Source: Bacilli bacterium (GTDB lineage Bacteria > Bacillota_I > Bacilli_A > RF39 > UBA660). Taken from it: 46,799 nt of DNA. Position numbers and translations under genes: made by a program. Under the pieces are notes generated by a model that made no database searches, had not been told where the DNA came from, and worked only from the letters and a program-made list of their open reading frames with translations. Below, piece after piece: positions 34,090-42,793 of this stretch. Location of the stretch: positions 1-46,799 of the forward strand of contig JAFWHR010000022.1 of NCBI GenBank assembly GCA_017511945.1. The letters run 5' to 3'. Within the stretch, counting starts at the first letter, position 1, and every line of letters begins with the position of its first letter.

Positions 34090-34584
34090 ATGAAAGTGAA
34101 ACAAAACAGAAAAGGTTTTACTTTAATAGAGTTATTAGCCGTAATAGTAATACTTGCAATTATAGCTTTAATAGCGACCCCAATTATTTTAAATGTAATT
34201 AACGATTCTAGAAGAAAGGCGGCAATTGACAGTACCTACTCTGTTATAGATGCAGTTAAACTTGCCTATACTCAAAATCAGTTAGATGAATCTCCCGTCG
34301 ATACAACAACTACAGTTTGTTTTGGTTCAACTAGTGGGGAAGGATGTAGTAAGGAAGTAATTGGAACTAGAAAAGTAACTACAAGTGGAAATAAAGCAAG
34401 TTCTGGAAAGATAACTATCTATCCATCTACAGTTGGAAGTACAAGCGCAGGAACAGTTATTGTTGAAGATTTGGTATTTGGTTCATACCACTGTAATACT
34501 TATAATAATTCTGGATCATCAGACCATGCAAAAGTGTGCTGCAGCATAAAAGCAAATTGTGATAAAGATGAAAATGAAAATTAA
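34090..34584 (+). CDS. type IV pilin-like (pseudopilin) protein, Cys-rich
   Basis: About 164 residues with a textbook prepilin leader: basic start, RKG then FTLIELLAVIVILAIIALIATPIIL, with Gly-Phe cleavage and Glu+5. The mature domain (about 150 aa) is Ser/Thr/Gly-rich and has six cysteines, including a CC pair near the C-terminus, so disulfides are likely outside the cell. AGGAGGTG precedes it; ATG 34090 is only 3 bases away, so GTG 34096 may be the real start. Own promoter and terminator. No pilus assembly ATPase or prepilin peptidase in the window. Confidence 0.88.
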   Translation: MKVKQNRKGFTLIELLAVIVILAIIALIATPIILNVINDSRRKAAIDSTYSVIDAVKLAYTQNQLDESPVDTTTTVCFGSTSGEGCSKEVIGTRKVTTSGNKASSGKITIYPSTVGSTSAGTVIVEDLVFGSYHCNTYNNSGSSDHAKVCCSIKANCDKDENEN

Positions 34585-34610
34585 TAGTATATGAAAATAT
34601 GCTATTTTTT
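34583..34610 (+). terminator. intrinsic terminator
   Basis: AATAGTATAT (34583-34592), loop GAAA, ATATGCTATT (34597-34606; G-T pairs), T-run follows. Confidence 0.75.
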
Positions 34611-34611
34611 C

Positions 34612-34640
34612 TTGTTATAAACATTTAAATATGTTATTAT
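34612..34640 (+). promoter_or_regulatory. promoter of the divergent pilin-like gene
   Basis: TTGTTA (34612-34617), 17-base spacer ending TGT, TATTAT (34635-34640). Starts directly after the preceding terminator. Confidence 0.65.
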
Positions 34641-34659
34641 CAATATAGAGGCTGGTTAA

Positions 34660-35112
34660 ATGAAATTTGTAGACACATTAAAAAATAGAAGAATGATAGA
34701 AGTATTCTTAGTAGTAGTATCCATATCAATTATATGCGTTATATTGTTTCCTGCACTTATAAAGATATTTAATTATTCACTTAAATCTTCAGCTGAAGAT
34801 AATACAGATTCAGCACTTCATTTTACAAAACAGTTATATGCAACCTTAAGCATATATGATGACGTTCCACTACCTTTTAGAGTAGAGTTTAAAGAAGATG
34901 GATATACTATATATAGTAATAATATAGAATATAAACCTACAACACCATTGACAGTTGAATCTAAAAGAAAACTTCCAAAAACAGGAATAGTAGAGATAGA
35001 TATTAATGGAATGGTCACTGCTAAAGAAATTAAATTTAAACTAGGTAATTATGTATGCAGTCAATTTGACGGAAGTAAACCATTATGTGTTAAACAGCAA
35101 AACAGTTTGTAA
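34660..35112 (+). CDS. divergent pilin-like membrane protein
   Basis: A 150-residue protein: MKFVDTLKNRR, then MIEVFLVVVSISIICVILFPALI as a single membrane helix, then an extracytoplasmic domain with two Cys near the end (YVCSQF and PLCVK). The helix aligns with a pilin helix, but the GFTL leader that a prepilin peptidase needs is replaced by RRMI. It may be a pseudopilin that has lost processing, or an unrelated anchored protein of similar size. Lies next to a canonical pilin gene but has its own promoter and terminator. Confidence 0.65.
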   Translation: MKFVDTLKNRRMIEVFLVVVSISIICVILFPALIKIFNYSLKSSAEDNTDSALHFTKQLYATLSIYDDVPLPFRVEFKEDGYTIYSNNIEYKPTTPLTVESKRKLPKTGIVEIDINGMVTAKEIKFKLGNYVCSQFDGSKPLCVKQQNSL

Positions 35113-35126
35113 TATAACTGTTTTTT
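35100..35126 (+). terminator. intrinsic terminator overlapping the gene end
   Basis: AACAGTT (35101-35107) with AACTGTT (35116-35122) and a T-run; includes the stop codon. Confidence 0.7.
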
Positions 35127-35151
35127 CTGTATAATTAAAGCAGGTGATAAC

Positions 35152-36951
35152 ATGAAAAACATCAGAAATTTTTCCATAATCGCGCATATAGATCACGGTA
35201 AAAGTACAATAGCAGATAGAATACTAGAACTAACAGGTGCGATAACACAAAGAGAAAGTAAAGAGCAACTTTTAGATAGTATGGATTTAGAAAGAGAGAG
35301 AGGAATAACGATAAAACTAAACGCAGTACAGTTAAAATATAAATACAACAATGAAGAGTATATTCTTCACTTAATAGACACCCCTGGACACGTAGACTTT
35401 TCATATGAAGTATCTAGAAGTCTTGCCGCCTGTGAGGGAGCTGTATTAGTTGTTGATGCTGCTCAGGGAATAGAAGCGCAGACGCTCGCTAACGTCTATC
35501 TGGCCTTAGAAAACGATCTAACCATAATTCCAGTAATCAATAAAATAGATCTTCCAAATGCAGACGTTCCAAAAGTAAAAAGGGAACTTATAGAAACTTT
35601 AGGATTTGATGAAGATGAGATAATACTTACAAGTGCGAAGACGGGTGAGGGAATAAAACAGTTAATAGAGACAATTATAAAAAAAATTCCATCTCCAAAA
35701 GGAGATGAAAACAAACCTCTAAAAGCATTAGTTTTTGATAGTATATTTGACTCATACAGAGGAGTTGTAACCCTAGTCAGAATAGTAGATGGAAAAATAA
35801 GTGTCAAAGATAAGATAAAACTGATGGAGACAAATGCAGTTCACGATGTAACTGAAGTAGGTATATATACTCCAAAAGAAGTCCAAAAGAACACTCTAAA
35901 AGCAGGAGAAGTAGGTTATATATGTGGAAGTATAAAATCAGTAGAAGACATAAAAGTTGGCGATACAATTACAAACATAAAAAATCCTGCTAAAGAAAAA
36001 CTTCCAGGATATAAACCCATGAAACCGATGGTATTTTGTGGAATTTATCCGATAGAATCAAATAAATATCCGATGTTAAGAGAAGCCTTAGAGAAACTAA
36101 AACTAAATGACGCCTCATTAGAATTTACCCCCGAGACGTCAAAAGCATTAGGATTTGGATTTAGATGTGGTTTTTTAGGACTCCTGCACATGGAGATAAT
36201 TGAGGAAAGAATAGAAAGAGAATTTAAAATAGATATAATTGCCACAAGTCCATCAGTTATTTACAAAATAACAAAAACAGATGGAAGTATATTAAATATC
36301 GACAGCCCATCTAAATTTCCAGACAGACAGAAAATATTAAAAATAGAAGAGCCATACATAAAGACAAATATCTATGTACCATCTGAGTATATAGGACCAA
36401 TTATGGAACTATGTCAAAACAAAAGGGGAACGTATATAGACATAGAATACATTACTAAAGATAGAGTTAATATTCACTATGAAATACCATTATCTGAAAT
36501 TGTATATGACTTTTTTGATAGACTAAAAGGTGCGACTAGAGGATATGCTTCATTCGACTATGACTTAATAGGATATAAAGAGAGTAATCTAGTTAAGATG
36601 GATATCTTACTAAACGGAAGTGTGGTTGATGCATTAAGCATGATAGTTCATAAAGACTTTGCCTATAAAAGAGGAAAAAGTATAACAGAATCACTAAAAA
36701 AACTAATACCAAGGCAGATGTTTGAAGTTCCAATTCAAGCCACTATTGGAACTAAGGTAATCGCAAGAACAGATATAAAAGCTTTAAGAAAAAATGTTCT
36801 AGCAAAGTGCTACGGAGGAGATATAACAAGAAAGAGAAAACTTCTAGAAAAGCAAAAAGCTGGAAAGAAGAGAATGAAAATGGTTGGTAATGTTGAAGTT
36901 CCACAGGAGGCATTTCTAGCAGTACTTAAAATGGAGGATGAACAAAAGTGA
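35152..36951 (+). CDS. lepA: elongation factor 4 (LepA)
   Basis: A 599-residue translational GTPase, standard LepA length. G1 [10 protein letters not shown]2/switch I region [12 protein letters not shown]3 DTPGHVDF, G4 NKIDLP, G5 TSAKTGEG. The LepA-specific C-terminal domain is present ([26 protein letters not shown]). EF4 acts on stalled or misregistered ribosomes. lepA followed by hemW is the Bacillus order. GGTGATAAC lies before the ATG. Confidence 0.97.
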   Translation: MKNIRNFSIIAHIDHGKSTIADRILELTGAITQRESKEQLLDSMDLERERGITIKLNAVQLKYKYNNEEYILHLIDTPGHVDFSYEVSRSLAACEGAVLVVDAAQGIEAQTLANVYLALENDLTIIPVINKIDLPNADVPKVKRELIETLGFDEDEIILTSAKTGEGIKQLIETIIKKIPSPKGDENKPLKALVFDSIFDSYRGVVTLVRIVDGKISVKDKIKLMETNAVHDVTEVGIYTPKEVQKNTLKAGEVGYICGSIKSVEDIKVGDTITNIKNPAKEKLPGYKPMKPMVFCGIYPIESNKYPMLREALEKLKLNDASLEFTPETSKALGFGFRCGFLGLLHMEIIEERIEREFKIDIIATSPSVIYKITKTDGSILNIDSPSKFPDRQKILKIEEPYIKTNIYVPSEYIGPIMELCQNKRGTYIDIEYITKDRVNIHYEIPLSEIVYDFFDRLKGATRGYASFDYDLIGYKESNLVKMDILLNGSVVDALSMIVHKDFAYKRGKSITESLKKLIPRQMFEVPIQATIGTKVIARTDIKALRKNVLAKCYGGDITRKRKLLEKQKAGKKRMKMVGNVEVPQEAFLAVLKMEDEQK

Positions 36952-37007
36952 AGTACGAAAAAAATTTCATCATACTAGTAGTAGATAAAATAGGAAAAAT
37001 AATATGA
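36948..37007 (+). CDS. possible 19-codon linking ORF between lepA and hemW
   Basis: A GTG overlapping the lepA stop (GTGA) opens a 19-codon frame (MKYEKNFII start) whose TGA stop overlaps the hemW ATG (ATGA). It could carry terminating ribosomes from lepA to hemW. Chance cannot be ruled out at this length, and hemW has its own weak AGGAA site. Confidence 0.3.
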   Translation: MKYEKNFIILVVDKIGKII

Positions 37008-38098
37008 GTATTTACATACACATACCCTTCTGCACAAAAATATGCACATACTGTGACTTTCCAAAAGTTACAAAAAATAGTTGTTGGATAGATGAGTATT
37101 TGGATAGTTTAGAAAATGAAATAAAAATCAACTATAAAGGAGAAGAAATAGATACCCTATACATCGGTGGTGGAACTCCAACTTGTTTAAATTTAAGACA
37201 ATTAAAAAGATTGTTTAACATAATTAAAATGTTTAAACTAGATGAAAATGCAGAAATTACAATTGAGGCAAACAGTGAAGATTTAACTTTAGAAAAAATA
37301 GAATTAATTAAAAAAAACGTAAATAGACTGAGTATAGGTATTCAAACATTTGATAAAAATATACTAAAAAAGCTAAATAGATCTTTAAATGTTCAAAATG
37401 TTATAAGCGCATCTAAACATATAGATAATATAAATTTAGATTTGATGTATGCATATCCAAATCAAACCTTAGAAGATTTAAAAAAAGATTTAGATATAAT
37501 TACACAGTTAAATCCATTACATATATCTACATATAGTCTAATAGTTGAACCAAATACAGTTATGTATATAAAAAAAACAGAAAACATTGATGAAGATACC
37601 GATAGAAAAATGTTTGATTACATAGATAAATATTTAAAAGAAAAAGGCTATATCCATTATGAAATAAGCAATTATGCAAAAAAAGGATATGAATCAAAAC
37701 ATAATCTTACATATTGGAACAACGAACAGTACTATGGATTTGGCCTCGGTGCATCTGGATATGTAGATGGTGTAAGATATGAAAATTCAAGAAGTTTAAC
37801 TGAGTATTTAAAAAAAATATATAAAAAAAGTACCAATACACTGAATATAGATGAAAAACTTCAAAATGAATTTATATTAGGATTTAGGAAATTAAAAGGG
37901 ATAAACAAAAAAGCGTTTAAAGATAAATATGATGTAGATATAAAAAGTATAAATGAAATAAAAAAGCTACTAGATAAAAAGATATTAAAAGAAGATAGTG
38001 AAAATGTATTTATAGACGAAAAATACATATACATATCCAATGAAATTTTAATTAAATTTATAGATTTAACTTTACCCAAACAAAAGCTTGTGGTATAG
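37004..38098 (+). CDS. hemW: HemW, radical SAM haem chaperone-like protein
   Basis: A 364-residue radical SAM protein. The cluster motif is CTKICTYCDF (Cys10, 14, 17), the HemW form, not the CxxxCxYCGC of coproporphyrinogen dehydrogenase HemN. Further signatures are YIGGGTPTCL, IEANSEDLT and RLSIGIQTF. HemW is proposed to insert haem into respiratory proteins. Conserved lepA-hemW linkage supports the assignment. No hrcA follows here. Confidence 0.93.
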   Translation: MSIYIHIPFCTKICTYCDFPKVTKNSCWIDEYLDSLENEIKINYKGEEIDTLYIGGGTPTCLNLRQLKRLFNIIKMFKLDENAEITIEANSEDLTLEKIELIKKNVNRLSIGIQTFDKNILKKLNRSLNVQNVISASKHIDNINLDLMYAYPNQTLEDLKKDLDIITQLNPLHISTYSLIVEPNTVMYIKKTENIDEDTDRKMFDYIDKYLKEKGYIHYEISNYAKKGYESKHNLTYWNNEQYYGFGLGASGYVDGVRYENSRSLTEYLKKIYKKSTNTLNIDEKLQNEFILGFRKLKGINKKAFKDKYDVDIKSINEIKKLLDKKILKEDSENVFIDEKYIYISNEILIKFIDLTLPKQKLVV

Positions 38099-38099
38099 T
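38071..38099 (+). promoter_or_regulatory. promoter of the HD/thyA operon
   Basis: TTTACC (38071-38076), 17-base spacer ending TGG, TATAGT (38094-38099), inside the end of hemW. Confidence 0.6.
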
Positions 38100-38121
38100 G
38101 TAGTAAAAGAGGTGACGATAG

Positions 38122-38697
38122 ATGAAAGAAGAGACTTTTAAAAGAGAACTTTCATACATAAAAAAAGAAAAATACAGAGAAAATGCAAAAATACTCATAA
38201 ATAGTTTACCAGATTATTTTTTCAAAGTTGCTGCATCATCCACAGGTAAATATCATCCGTCCTTCGCACTTGGAGAAGGAGGACTTGTAAGACATACTAA
38301 AGTAGCTGTAAAATTGGCAAAAGAGATATCAGAAAACAATTCTATAGGTTATATTTTTACAGATGATGAAAAAGATCTAATGATTATATCTTTAATTATG
38401 CATGACGGATTAAAACATGGAATTAAAGAAGAAAAATATACGAGATTTGATCATCCGATTTTAATGGCGAGTCATATCAAAGATATGAAGGATAGATTAA
38501 CACTTTCACAAGATGAAATAGAATTTATCTCAGATAGTATTGCTTCGCACATGGGACAGTGGAATACGAATCCATATAGTGATGTAGTGCTTCCACTTCC
38601 TAAAAACAAATATCAAAAATTTGTTCACATGTGTGACTATCTTGCCAGCAGAAAATTCATAGATGTAAAATTTAATGGTAATGACATAACAGATTAG
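38122..38697 (+). CDS. HD-domain phosphohydrolase
   Basis: A 191-residue HD-superfamily protein. Metal ligands: His in GGLVRHTKVAV (about residue 58), His-Asp in IIMHDGLKHG, His in RFDHPILMA and Asp/His in SHMGQWN and HMCDYLASRKF. Such stand-alone HD proteins hydrolyse nucleotides or phosphoesters. Located 13 bases before thyA in a dTMP operon, a nucleotide-related job is plausible but the substrate is unknown. GAGGTGAC precedes the ATG. Confidence 0.85.
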   Translation: MKEETFKRELSYIKKEKYRENAKILINSLPDYFFKVAASSTGKYHPSFALGEGGLVRHTKVAVKLAKEISENNSIGYIFTDDEKDLMIISLIMHDGLKHGIKEEKYTRFDHPILMASHIKDMKDRLTLSQDEIEFISDSIASHMGQWNTNPYSDVVLPLPKNKYQKFVHMCDYLASRKFIDVKFNGNDITD

Positions 38698-38710
38698 GAG
38701 GAGTGATTAT

Positions 38711-39718
38711 ATGTCAAAATGGGATAGAGAATATCTAAAACTGTGTAAAAGAATATTAAAAGAGGGCAAAGAAGTAGAAAATAGGACAGGGGTAAACACT
38801 ATTAAGGTGCCTTCCCATCATTTTCATTTTGATTTAGGTGAGGAGTTTCCTTGTTTAACTACAAAAAAACTGTATTTCAGGCAAGCTATATTAGAGATGC
38901 TTTGGATATACCAGGCTCAGAGCAATGATGTAAGATGGCTTCAAGATAGAGATGTAAATATATGGAATCAGTGGAAAATTGACGTTGATGGAATATATAG
39001 AACGTACTATCCAAATAGTGATGAAATAGAGGATAAAGATAGGACAGTAGCAGTAAGAGATACAGATGGCAATTTATTATATAGTTATTATGGCGGATAT
39101 TTATTAACGGCAGGGGCAACTGATGAGATGAGAGAAAAAGGGATGGTGTTAAGAGAAGCTAAGATGTTTGGAGAAGAATATGCACATACCATTGGAACAG
39201 CTTATGGATATATTGTAAGAAGGTTTGGATTAATAGATAACTTAATTTATAAACTTCAAAATAATCCAAATGATAGGAGAATGGTTATGAGCTTATGGCA
39301 AGATGATTATTTAAAGACGGCAGTTCTTCCATCATGTGTATGGTCAAGTGAATGGGATGTTACAGATGGTAAGCTTAACGCTTGGGTTCATCAGAGAAGC
39401 TGTGATGTACCACTAGGACTTCCATTTAACGTAACTCAGTATTCAGTTTTATTAAACATGCTTGCACAAGTCACAAATCTTAAACCAGGTACATTAGACT
39501 GGTCAATAAAAGATGCTCACATATATGTAAATCAAATAAATGGAATAAAGACGCAAATTGAAAGATATGAAACATTAGGAGACTATAAAGCACCAGAGTT
39601 GTGGCTAAATCCAGAAGTTAATAATTTTTATGATTTTGACAGTTCAAAAGAATGTAGAGATGTTAAAGTACTAAAATATAAAAATCATGGACCAATTAAA
39701 TTCGATTTAACCCAGTGA
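38711..39718 (+). CDS. thyA: thymidylate synthase (ThyA, variant active-site region)
   Basis: A 335-residue ThyA with the insertion (about residues 90-150) seen in long Firmicutes forms. Conserved parts: ENRTGVNTIKVP, FPCLTTKKL, NDRRMVMSLWQ, HQRSCDVPLGLPFN, and IKDAHIYVNQ. The catalytic Cys209 is present but the surrounding LPPCH is LPSCVW here, so the usual His next to Cys is Val; similar forms occur in clostridia from memory. The enzyme makes dTMP from dUMP and methylene-THF. The last base of the ribosome site and the preceding HD gene indicate operon structure; it overlaps folA by 4 bases (GTGA). Confidence 0.93.
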   Translation: MSKWDREYLKLCKRILKEGKEVENRTGVNTIKVPSHHFHFDLGEEFPCLTTKKLYFRQAILEMLWIYQAQSNDVRWLQDRDVNIWNQWKIDVDGIYRTYYPNSDEIEDKDRTVAVRDTDGNLLYSYYGGYLLTAGATDEMREKGMVLREAKMFGEEYAHTIGTAYGYIVRRFGLIDNLIYKLQNNPNDRRMVMSLWQDDYLKTAVLPSCVWSSEWDVTDGKLNAWVHQRSCDVPLGLPFNVTQYSVLLNMLAQVTNLKPGTLDWSIKDAHIYVNQINGIKTQIERYETLGDYKAPELWLNPEVNNFYDFDSSKECRDVKVLKYKNHGPIKFDLTQ

Positions 39719-40191
39719 TTAACTTAATCGCATCAGTTGGTCAAAATAATGAACTTGGAAAAAAAGGTGATTTAATTTGGCCTATAAAAAAAGATTTAAA
39801 ATTTTTTAGAGAAAAGACAATTGGTCACGATATAATAATGGGAAGAAAAACATTTGAATCACTACCCAAACTACTTGAGAAAAGAAAACATATAATTTTA
39901 ACGAGAAGCAATAAAATCATTCCAAATGCAGAGATTAGAAGTTACGTAAGAGGAATAGTTTTAGATTATAAAGATAAAGATGCCTTTGTAATTGGTGGGG
40001 AAAGTATATATACATCGTTTATAGATTATGCATCAAACATTTATCTAACTGAAATAGATAGTACATGTAAAGACGCTGATGCATACTTTCCAAAATTTGA
40101 TAAATCACTATTTAAAAGAGAGTTATTAGATGAAGACTATGATGATAAATTAGATGTGAGTTATAGACACGTACTTTATAAAAGGAGATAG
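39715..40191 (+). CDS. folA: dihydrofolate reductase
   Basis: A 158-residue DHFR starting at GTG 39715, which overlaps the thyA stop. Conserved: NLIASVGQNNELGKKGDLIWPIKKDLKFF (substrate Asp in KKDLKFF), IIMGRKTFESLP and FVIGGESIYTSFI. It regenerates THF after the ThyA reaction, so the GTGA overlap couples the two steps. The gene stops 3 bases before tmk. Confidence 0.95.
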   Translation: MINLIASVGQNNELGKKGDLIWPIKKDLKFFREKTIGHDIIMGRKTFESLPKLLEKRKHIILTRSNKIIPNAEIRSYVRGIVLDYKDKDAFVIGGESIYTSFIDYASNIYLTEIDSTCKDADAYFPKFDKSLFKRELLDEDYDDKLDVSYRHVLYKRR

Positions 40192-40194
40192 TTT

Positions 40195-40878
40195 ATGACT
40201 AAAGGTAAATTAATTGCCATAGAAGGAACTGACTGTTCAGGTAAAGAAACTCAGACAAACCTTTTAATAAAAAGACTTAGAGAGGAAAAAATACAAGTCC
40301 AAAACTTCTCATTTCCAAATTATAATTCACCGACAGGAAAAATAATAGGAGGATCGTATTTAGGAAAAGAGTACATAAGTCCATCACTATTTGAAGAAGG
40401 TTCATCAAAAGTAGACCCAAAAGTTGCATCACTTTATTATGCCGCAGATAGAAAATACAATATAGATAAAATACTTTTTCTAATTGAAAACGGCTATAAT
40501 GTAATACTAGATAGATATGTATATTCAAACATGGCCCATCAAGGAGGAAAAATAGATAATAAAAAAGATAGAATAGATATGTATAAGTTTTTAGATAATT
40601 TAGAATTTAAACTGTTAGATCTTCCAAAACCAGATATAACTGTCTTTCTCCACATGCCATATAAAGCCGCACTAGAACTTAAAAAAAATAGACAAGAAAG
40701 TCCTGATGGACATGAGAGTGATAAAAAACACCTTATAAAGGCAGAAAAATCGTATTTCGAATTATCTAAAAAATATAGTTTTAAAGTAGTGAACTGTTCT
40801 ATTGATGATAAACCAAGAGATATAAAAGATATAAATGATGAGATATATGATATTATAAAACCTTTAATGACGAGATAA
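40195..40878 (+). CDS. tmk: thymidylate kinase (dTMP kinase), variant P-loop
   Basis: A 227-residue P-loop kinase: IAIEGTDCSGKETQ at residues 7-20, where the usual GK(S/T)T reads GKET. Then the DRY region (ILDRYVYSNMAHQGGK) and a lid-like stretch (KKNRQESPDGHES). It converts dTMP to dTDP, completing the pathway with thyA and folA. AAGGAGATAG lies just before the ATG, inside folA. The longer form with DxxSPDGHES is a clostridial-type dTMP kinase subgroup. Confidence 0.9.
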   Translation: MTKGKLIAIEGTDCSGKETQTNLLIKRLREEKIQVQNFSFPNYNSPTGKIIGGSYLGKEYISPSLFEEGSSKVDPKVASLYYAADRKYNIDKILFLIENGYNVILDRYVYSNMAHQGGKIDNKKDRIDMYKFLDNLEFKLLDLPKPDITVFLHMPYKAALELKKNRQESPDGHESDKKHLIKAEKSYFELSKKYSFKVVNCSIDDKPRDIKDINDEIYDIIKPLMTR

Positions 40879-40892
40879 ATTCTTGTCTTTTT
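40869..40892 (+). terminator. intrinsic terminator of the thyA-folA-tmk operon
   Basis: GACGAGA (40869-40875), loop TAAAT, TCTTGTC (40881-40887; one G-T pair), then T5. Overlaps the tmk stop codon. Confidence 0.75.
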
Positions 40893-40917
40893 ACATATTA
40901 TAGTGTAAGGTGATAAA

Positions 40918-41511
40918 GTGAAAATAATTGCCCATAGAGGTAATGATGAAATACATAAAGAAAACTCTTTTGAATCGATAATAAATAGTTTAAATAAAAA
41001 ATACGTAGATGGGGTAGAGTTTGACATAAGACTTTCTAAAGATGACAAATTCGTAATAAACCATGATCCATTTTATAAAGGATTATTTATAAGAGAGACA
41101 TCGTCAAAACACTTAAAAACGATGGGATTAAATACATTAGATGAAGTAATAAACTGCATAACAAATAGTAAAATAATACTTATAGATGTAAAGGTAAATG
41201 ATGATATAGAAAAAACTTCAAAAATATTAAAAAGATATTTAAATAAAAAATTAAACTATTACATATGCAGTTTTAACTACTCATTTATAAATTGTTTTGA
41301 TAGTAAATATAAAAAAGGACTCATAATAAGTAGAAATTTAAAGTACATTGATAAATTTGATTTTAACCTTATAAACTATAAATATAGAGGAAAATATCCA
41401 AAAAAAGAGACATTTTATTGGACGATTAATAACGTTAAAGATATAAAAGGAGAAAATATAATAACAGATAGACCTAAAAAAATTTCAGATTTTATAAAGA
41501 AAAATTCTTAA
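40918..41511 (+). CDS. glycerophosphodiester phosphodiesterase family protein
   Basis: A 197-residue GDPD-family protein starting at GTG 40918 after AAGGTGAT. Signatures: IIAHRGNDEIHKENSFES at the start (HRG and E.N.), VEFDIRLSKDDKFVINHDP (ExD and the second catalytic His) and the closing YWTINNVKD. It is shorter than typical GDPDs (about 240 aa), the middle strands being trimmed. The family hydrolyses glycerophosphodiesters to glycerol-3-phosphate and an alcohol. Converges on the UPF0316 gene with a 20-base overlap. Confidence 0.9.
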   Translation: MKIIAHRGNDEIHKENSFESIINSLNKKYVDGVEFDIRLSKDDKFVINHDPFYKGLFIRETSSKHLKTMGLNTLDEVINCITNSKIILIDVKVNDDIEKTSKILKRYLNKKLNYYICSFNYSFINCFDSKYKKGLIISRNLKYIDKFDFNLINYKYRGKYPKKETFYWTINNVKDIKGENIITDRPKKISDFIKKNS

Positions 41512-41977
41512 CCTTTTCACAGATAATTATGGCATTATCATCAACCTTTCTAACACGTTCTAATACCTTTTTATTCATTTTTCTAGGTAAAGTGACAAGT
41601 AATATACCATTGTTAAAATCAATAATATTTATATGTTTATCACACAATAATCTCTTTAAATAATTAACTTTATTTTTTTTAATTTTAATAGTAAAACCAC
41701 TTGTTCCAAGTGCGATTTTCTCTTCCAAAAGACTTCCAAAATAAGATCCTACAAGTGCGCCTAGAGAAAAAGCAATAATTTTATAAATGTCTTTCATAAA
41801 GTTAATTAAAACACTACCTGTAAGAATAACCCAAATAATAGTTACTATAAACTGTAAAATGGCTCCAAATACCTTTTTACCATTGCTTACGACAATTAAC
41901 CTCAAAGTTGAAAGAGAATCCTCAATTATTTTAAATAAAAAAATTCCAAAGTATAAAAGTATATTCACATATCTCAA
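41492..41977 (-). CDS. UPF0316-family membrane protein (DUF5698/DUF2179)
   Basis: A 161-residue protein. Three membrane helices occupy residues 1-85, with the family stretch DSLSTLRLIVVSNGKKVFGA and the SLGALVGSYFGSLLEEKIALG turn. A soluble C-terminal DUF2179 domain follows (LLCDKHINIIDFNNGILLVTLPRK). This matches the UPF0316 (YebE) family. Function unknown. AAGGGAT precedes the ATG on the minus strand. Confidence 0.85.
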   Translation of the reverse strand: MRYVNILLYFGIFLFKIIEDSLSTLRLIVVSNGKKVFGAILQFIVTIIWVILTGSVLINFMKDIYKIIAFSLGALVGSYFGSLLEEKIALGTSGFTIKIKKNKVNYLKRLLCDKHINIIDFNNGILLVTLPRKMNKKVLERVRKVDDNAIIICEKVKNFSL

Positions 41978-42028
41978 ATCCCTTCTAAGTATTATTGTGA
42001 ATTAAAACAAATAAATTTATCCCAAAGT

Positions 42029-42057
42029 TTGCCTTTAAACTAAAAATAATATATAAT
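42029..42057 (+). promoter_or_regulatory. promoter of yceD-rpmF
   Basis: TTGCCT (42029-42034), 17-base spacer, TATAAT (42052-42057). Confidence 0.75.
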
Positions 42058-42079
42058 TGACCATGAAGAGAGGGAAAAT

Positions 42080-42502
42080 ATGATAATAGATATTACTCCA
42101 TTAAATTATGGAAAAGATGTAATTGAAATAATTGGTGAGGTAGACATTCCAAAAGAAGATATAAAAAAAACTGAACTAATCGATTTATATGGTGTAAAAG
42201 TAGATGGATATTTAGAAAGGCAAACAGATGATTATCTTATCTCACTAAAAATATCAGGTACGATGGTATTACCTTGTGCGAGAACACTCGAACCTACAGA
42301 ACATAAATTTAATATAGAAATGGAAAACAACATAATAGAAAATGATGAAAAAATCAAAAAAAACAAAAAAACTATTGATATTTTACCGATAATATGGGAA
42401 AATATACTAATGGAAATTCCCATTAAAATTGTTAATCCGAATTCCCAAAACATAAAATTAAAGGGAGATGGATGGGAACTTATAACTGACAGCGAATCCT
42501 AA
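42080..42502 (+). CDS. yceD: YceD/DUF177 family protein
   Basis: A 140-residue protein with the DUF177 layout: N-terminal strands, LKISGTMVLPCARTLEPTEHKF (the conserved C.R.L.P region) and an acidic linker, then IDILPIIWENILMEIPIKIV. It sits 32 bases before rpmF, the linkage conserved across bacteria and the strongest support. YceD in plants and bacteria is tied to 23S rRNA/ribosome assembly; the exact role is unclear. Confidence 0.88.
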   Translation: MIIDITPLNYGKDVIEIIGEVDIPKEDIKKTELIDLYGVKVDGYLERQTDDYLISLKISGTMVLPCARTLEPTEHKFNIEMENNIIENDEKIKKNKKTIDILPIIWENILMEIPIKIVNPNSQNIKLKGDGWELITDSES

Positions 42503-42534
42503 GCTTTAGTTAAATAATACAAGGAGGTGTAAAA

Positions 42535-42723
42535 ATGGCTGTACCAGCAAGAAAGGTTAGTAAAACTAGCGGAAGAATGCGTAGAACACATTACAAAATA
42601 AATTTTAAAACAGTTACAACTTGTCCAAAATGTGGAAAAGCAGTTAAACCACATAGAGTATGTAAAGAGTGTGGAACATATAAAGGAAAAGAAGTAATCA
42701 AAAAAGAAACAAATGAAGAGTAA
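42535..42723 (+). CDS. rpmF: 50S ribosomal protein L32
   Basis: A 62-residue protein starting [19 protein letters not shown], with the zinc ribbon [18 protein letters not shown]. Full length for L32. AAGGAGGTG precedes the ATG and a terminator follows. Confidence 0.97.
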   Translation: MAVPARKVSKTSGRMRRTHYKINFKTVTTCPKCGKAVKPHRVCKECGTYKGKEVIKKETNEE

Positions 42724-42745
42724 ACCCTAAAAAGGGTTTATTTTT
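42722..42745 (+). terminator. intrinsic terminator of yceD-rpmF
   Basis: AAACCC (42722-42727), loop TAAAAA, GGGTTT (42734-42739), then ATTTTT. Confidence 0.8.
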
Positions 42746-42793
42746 ATGTATTTTTTTTTAAAATAAAAATATATTTAAAGTAGGAGGGATAAC

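Noticed and set aside
37004-38098. Coproporphyrinogen dehydrogenase HemN
   Set aside because: The cluster motif is CxxxCxYCDF, typical of HemW.
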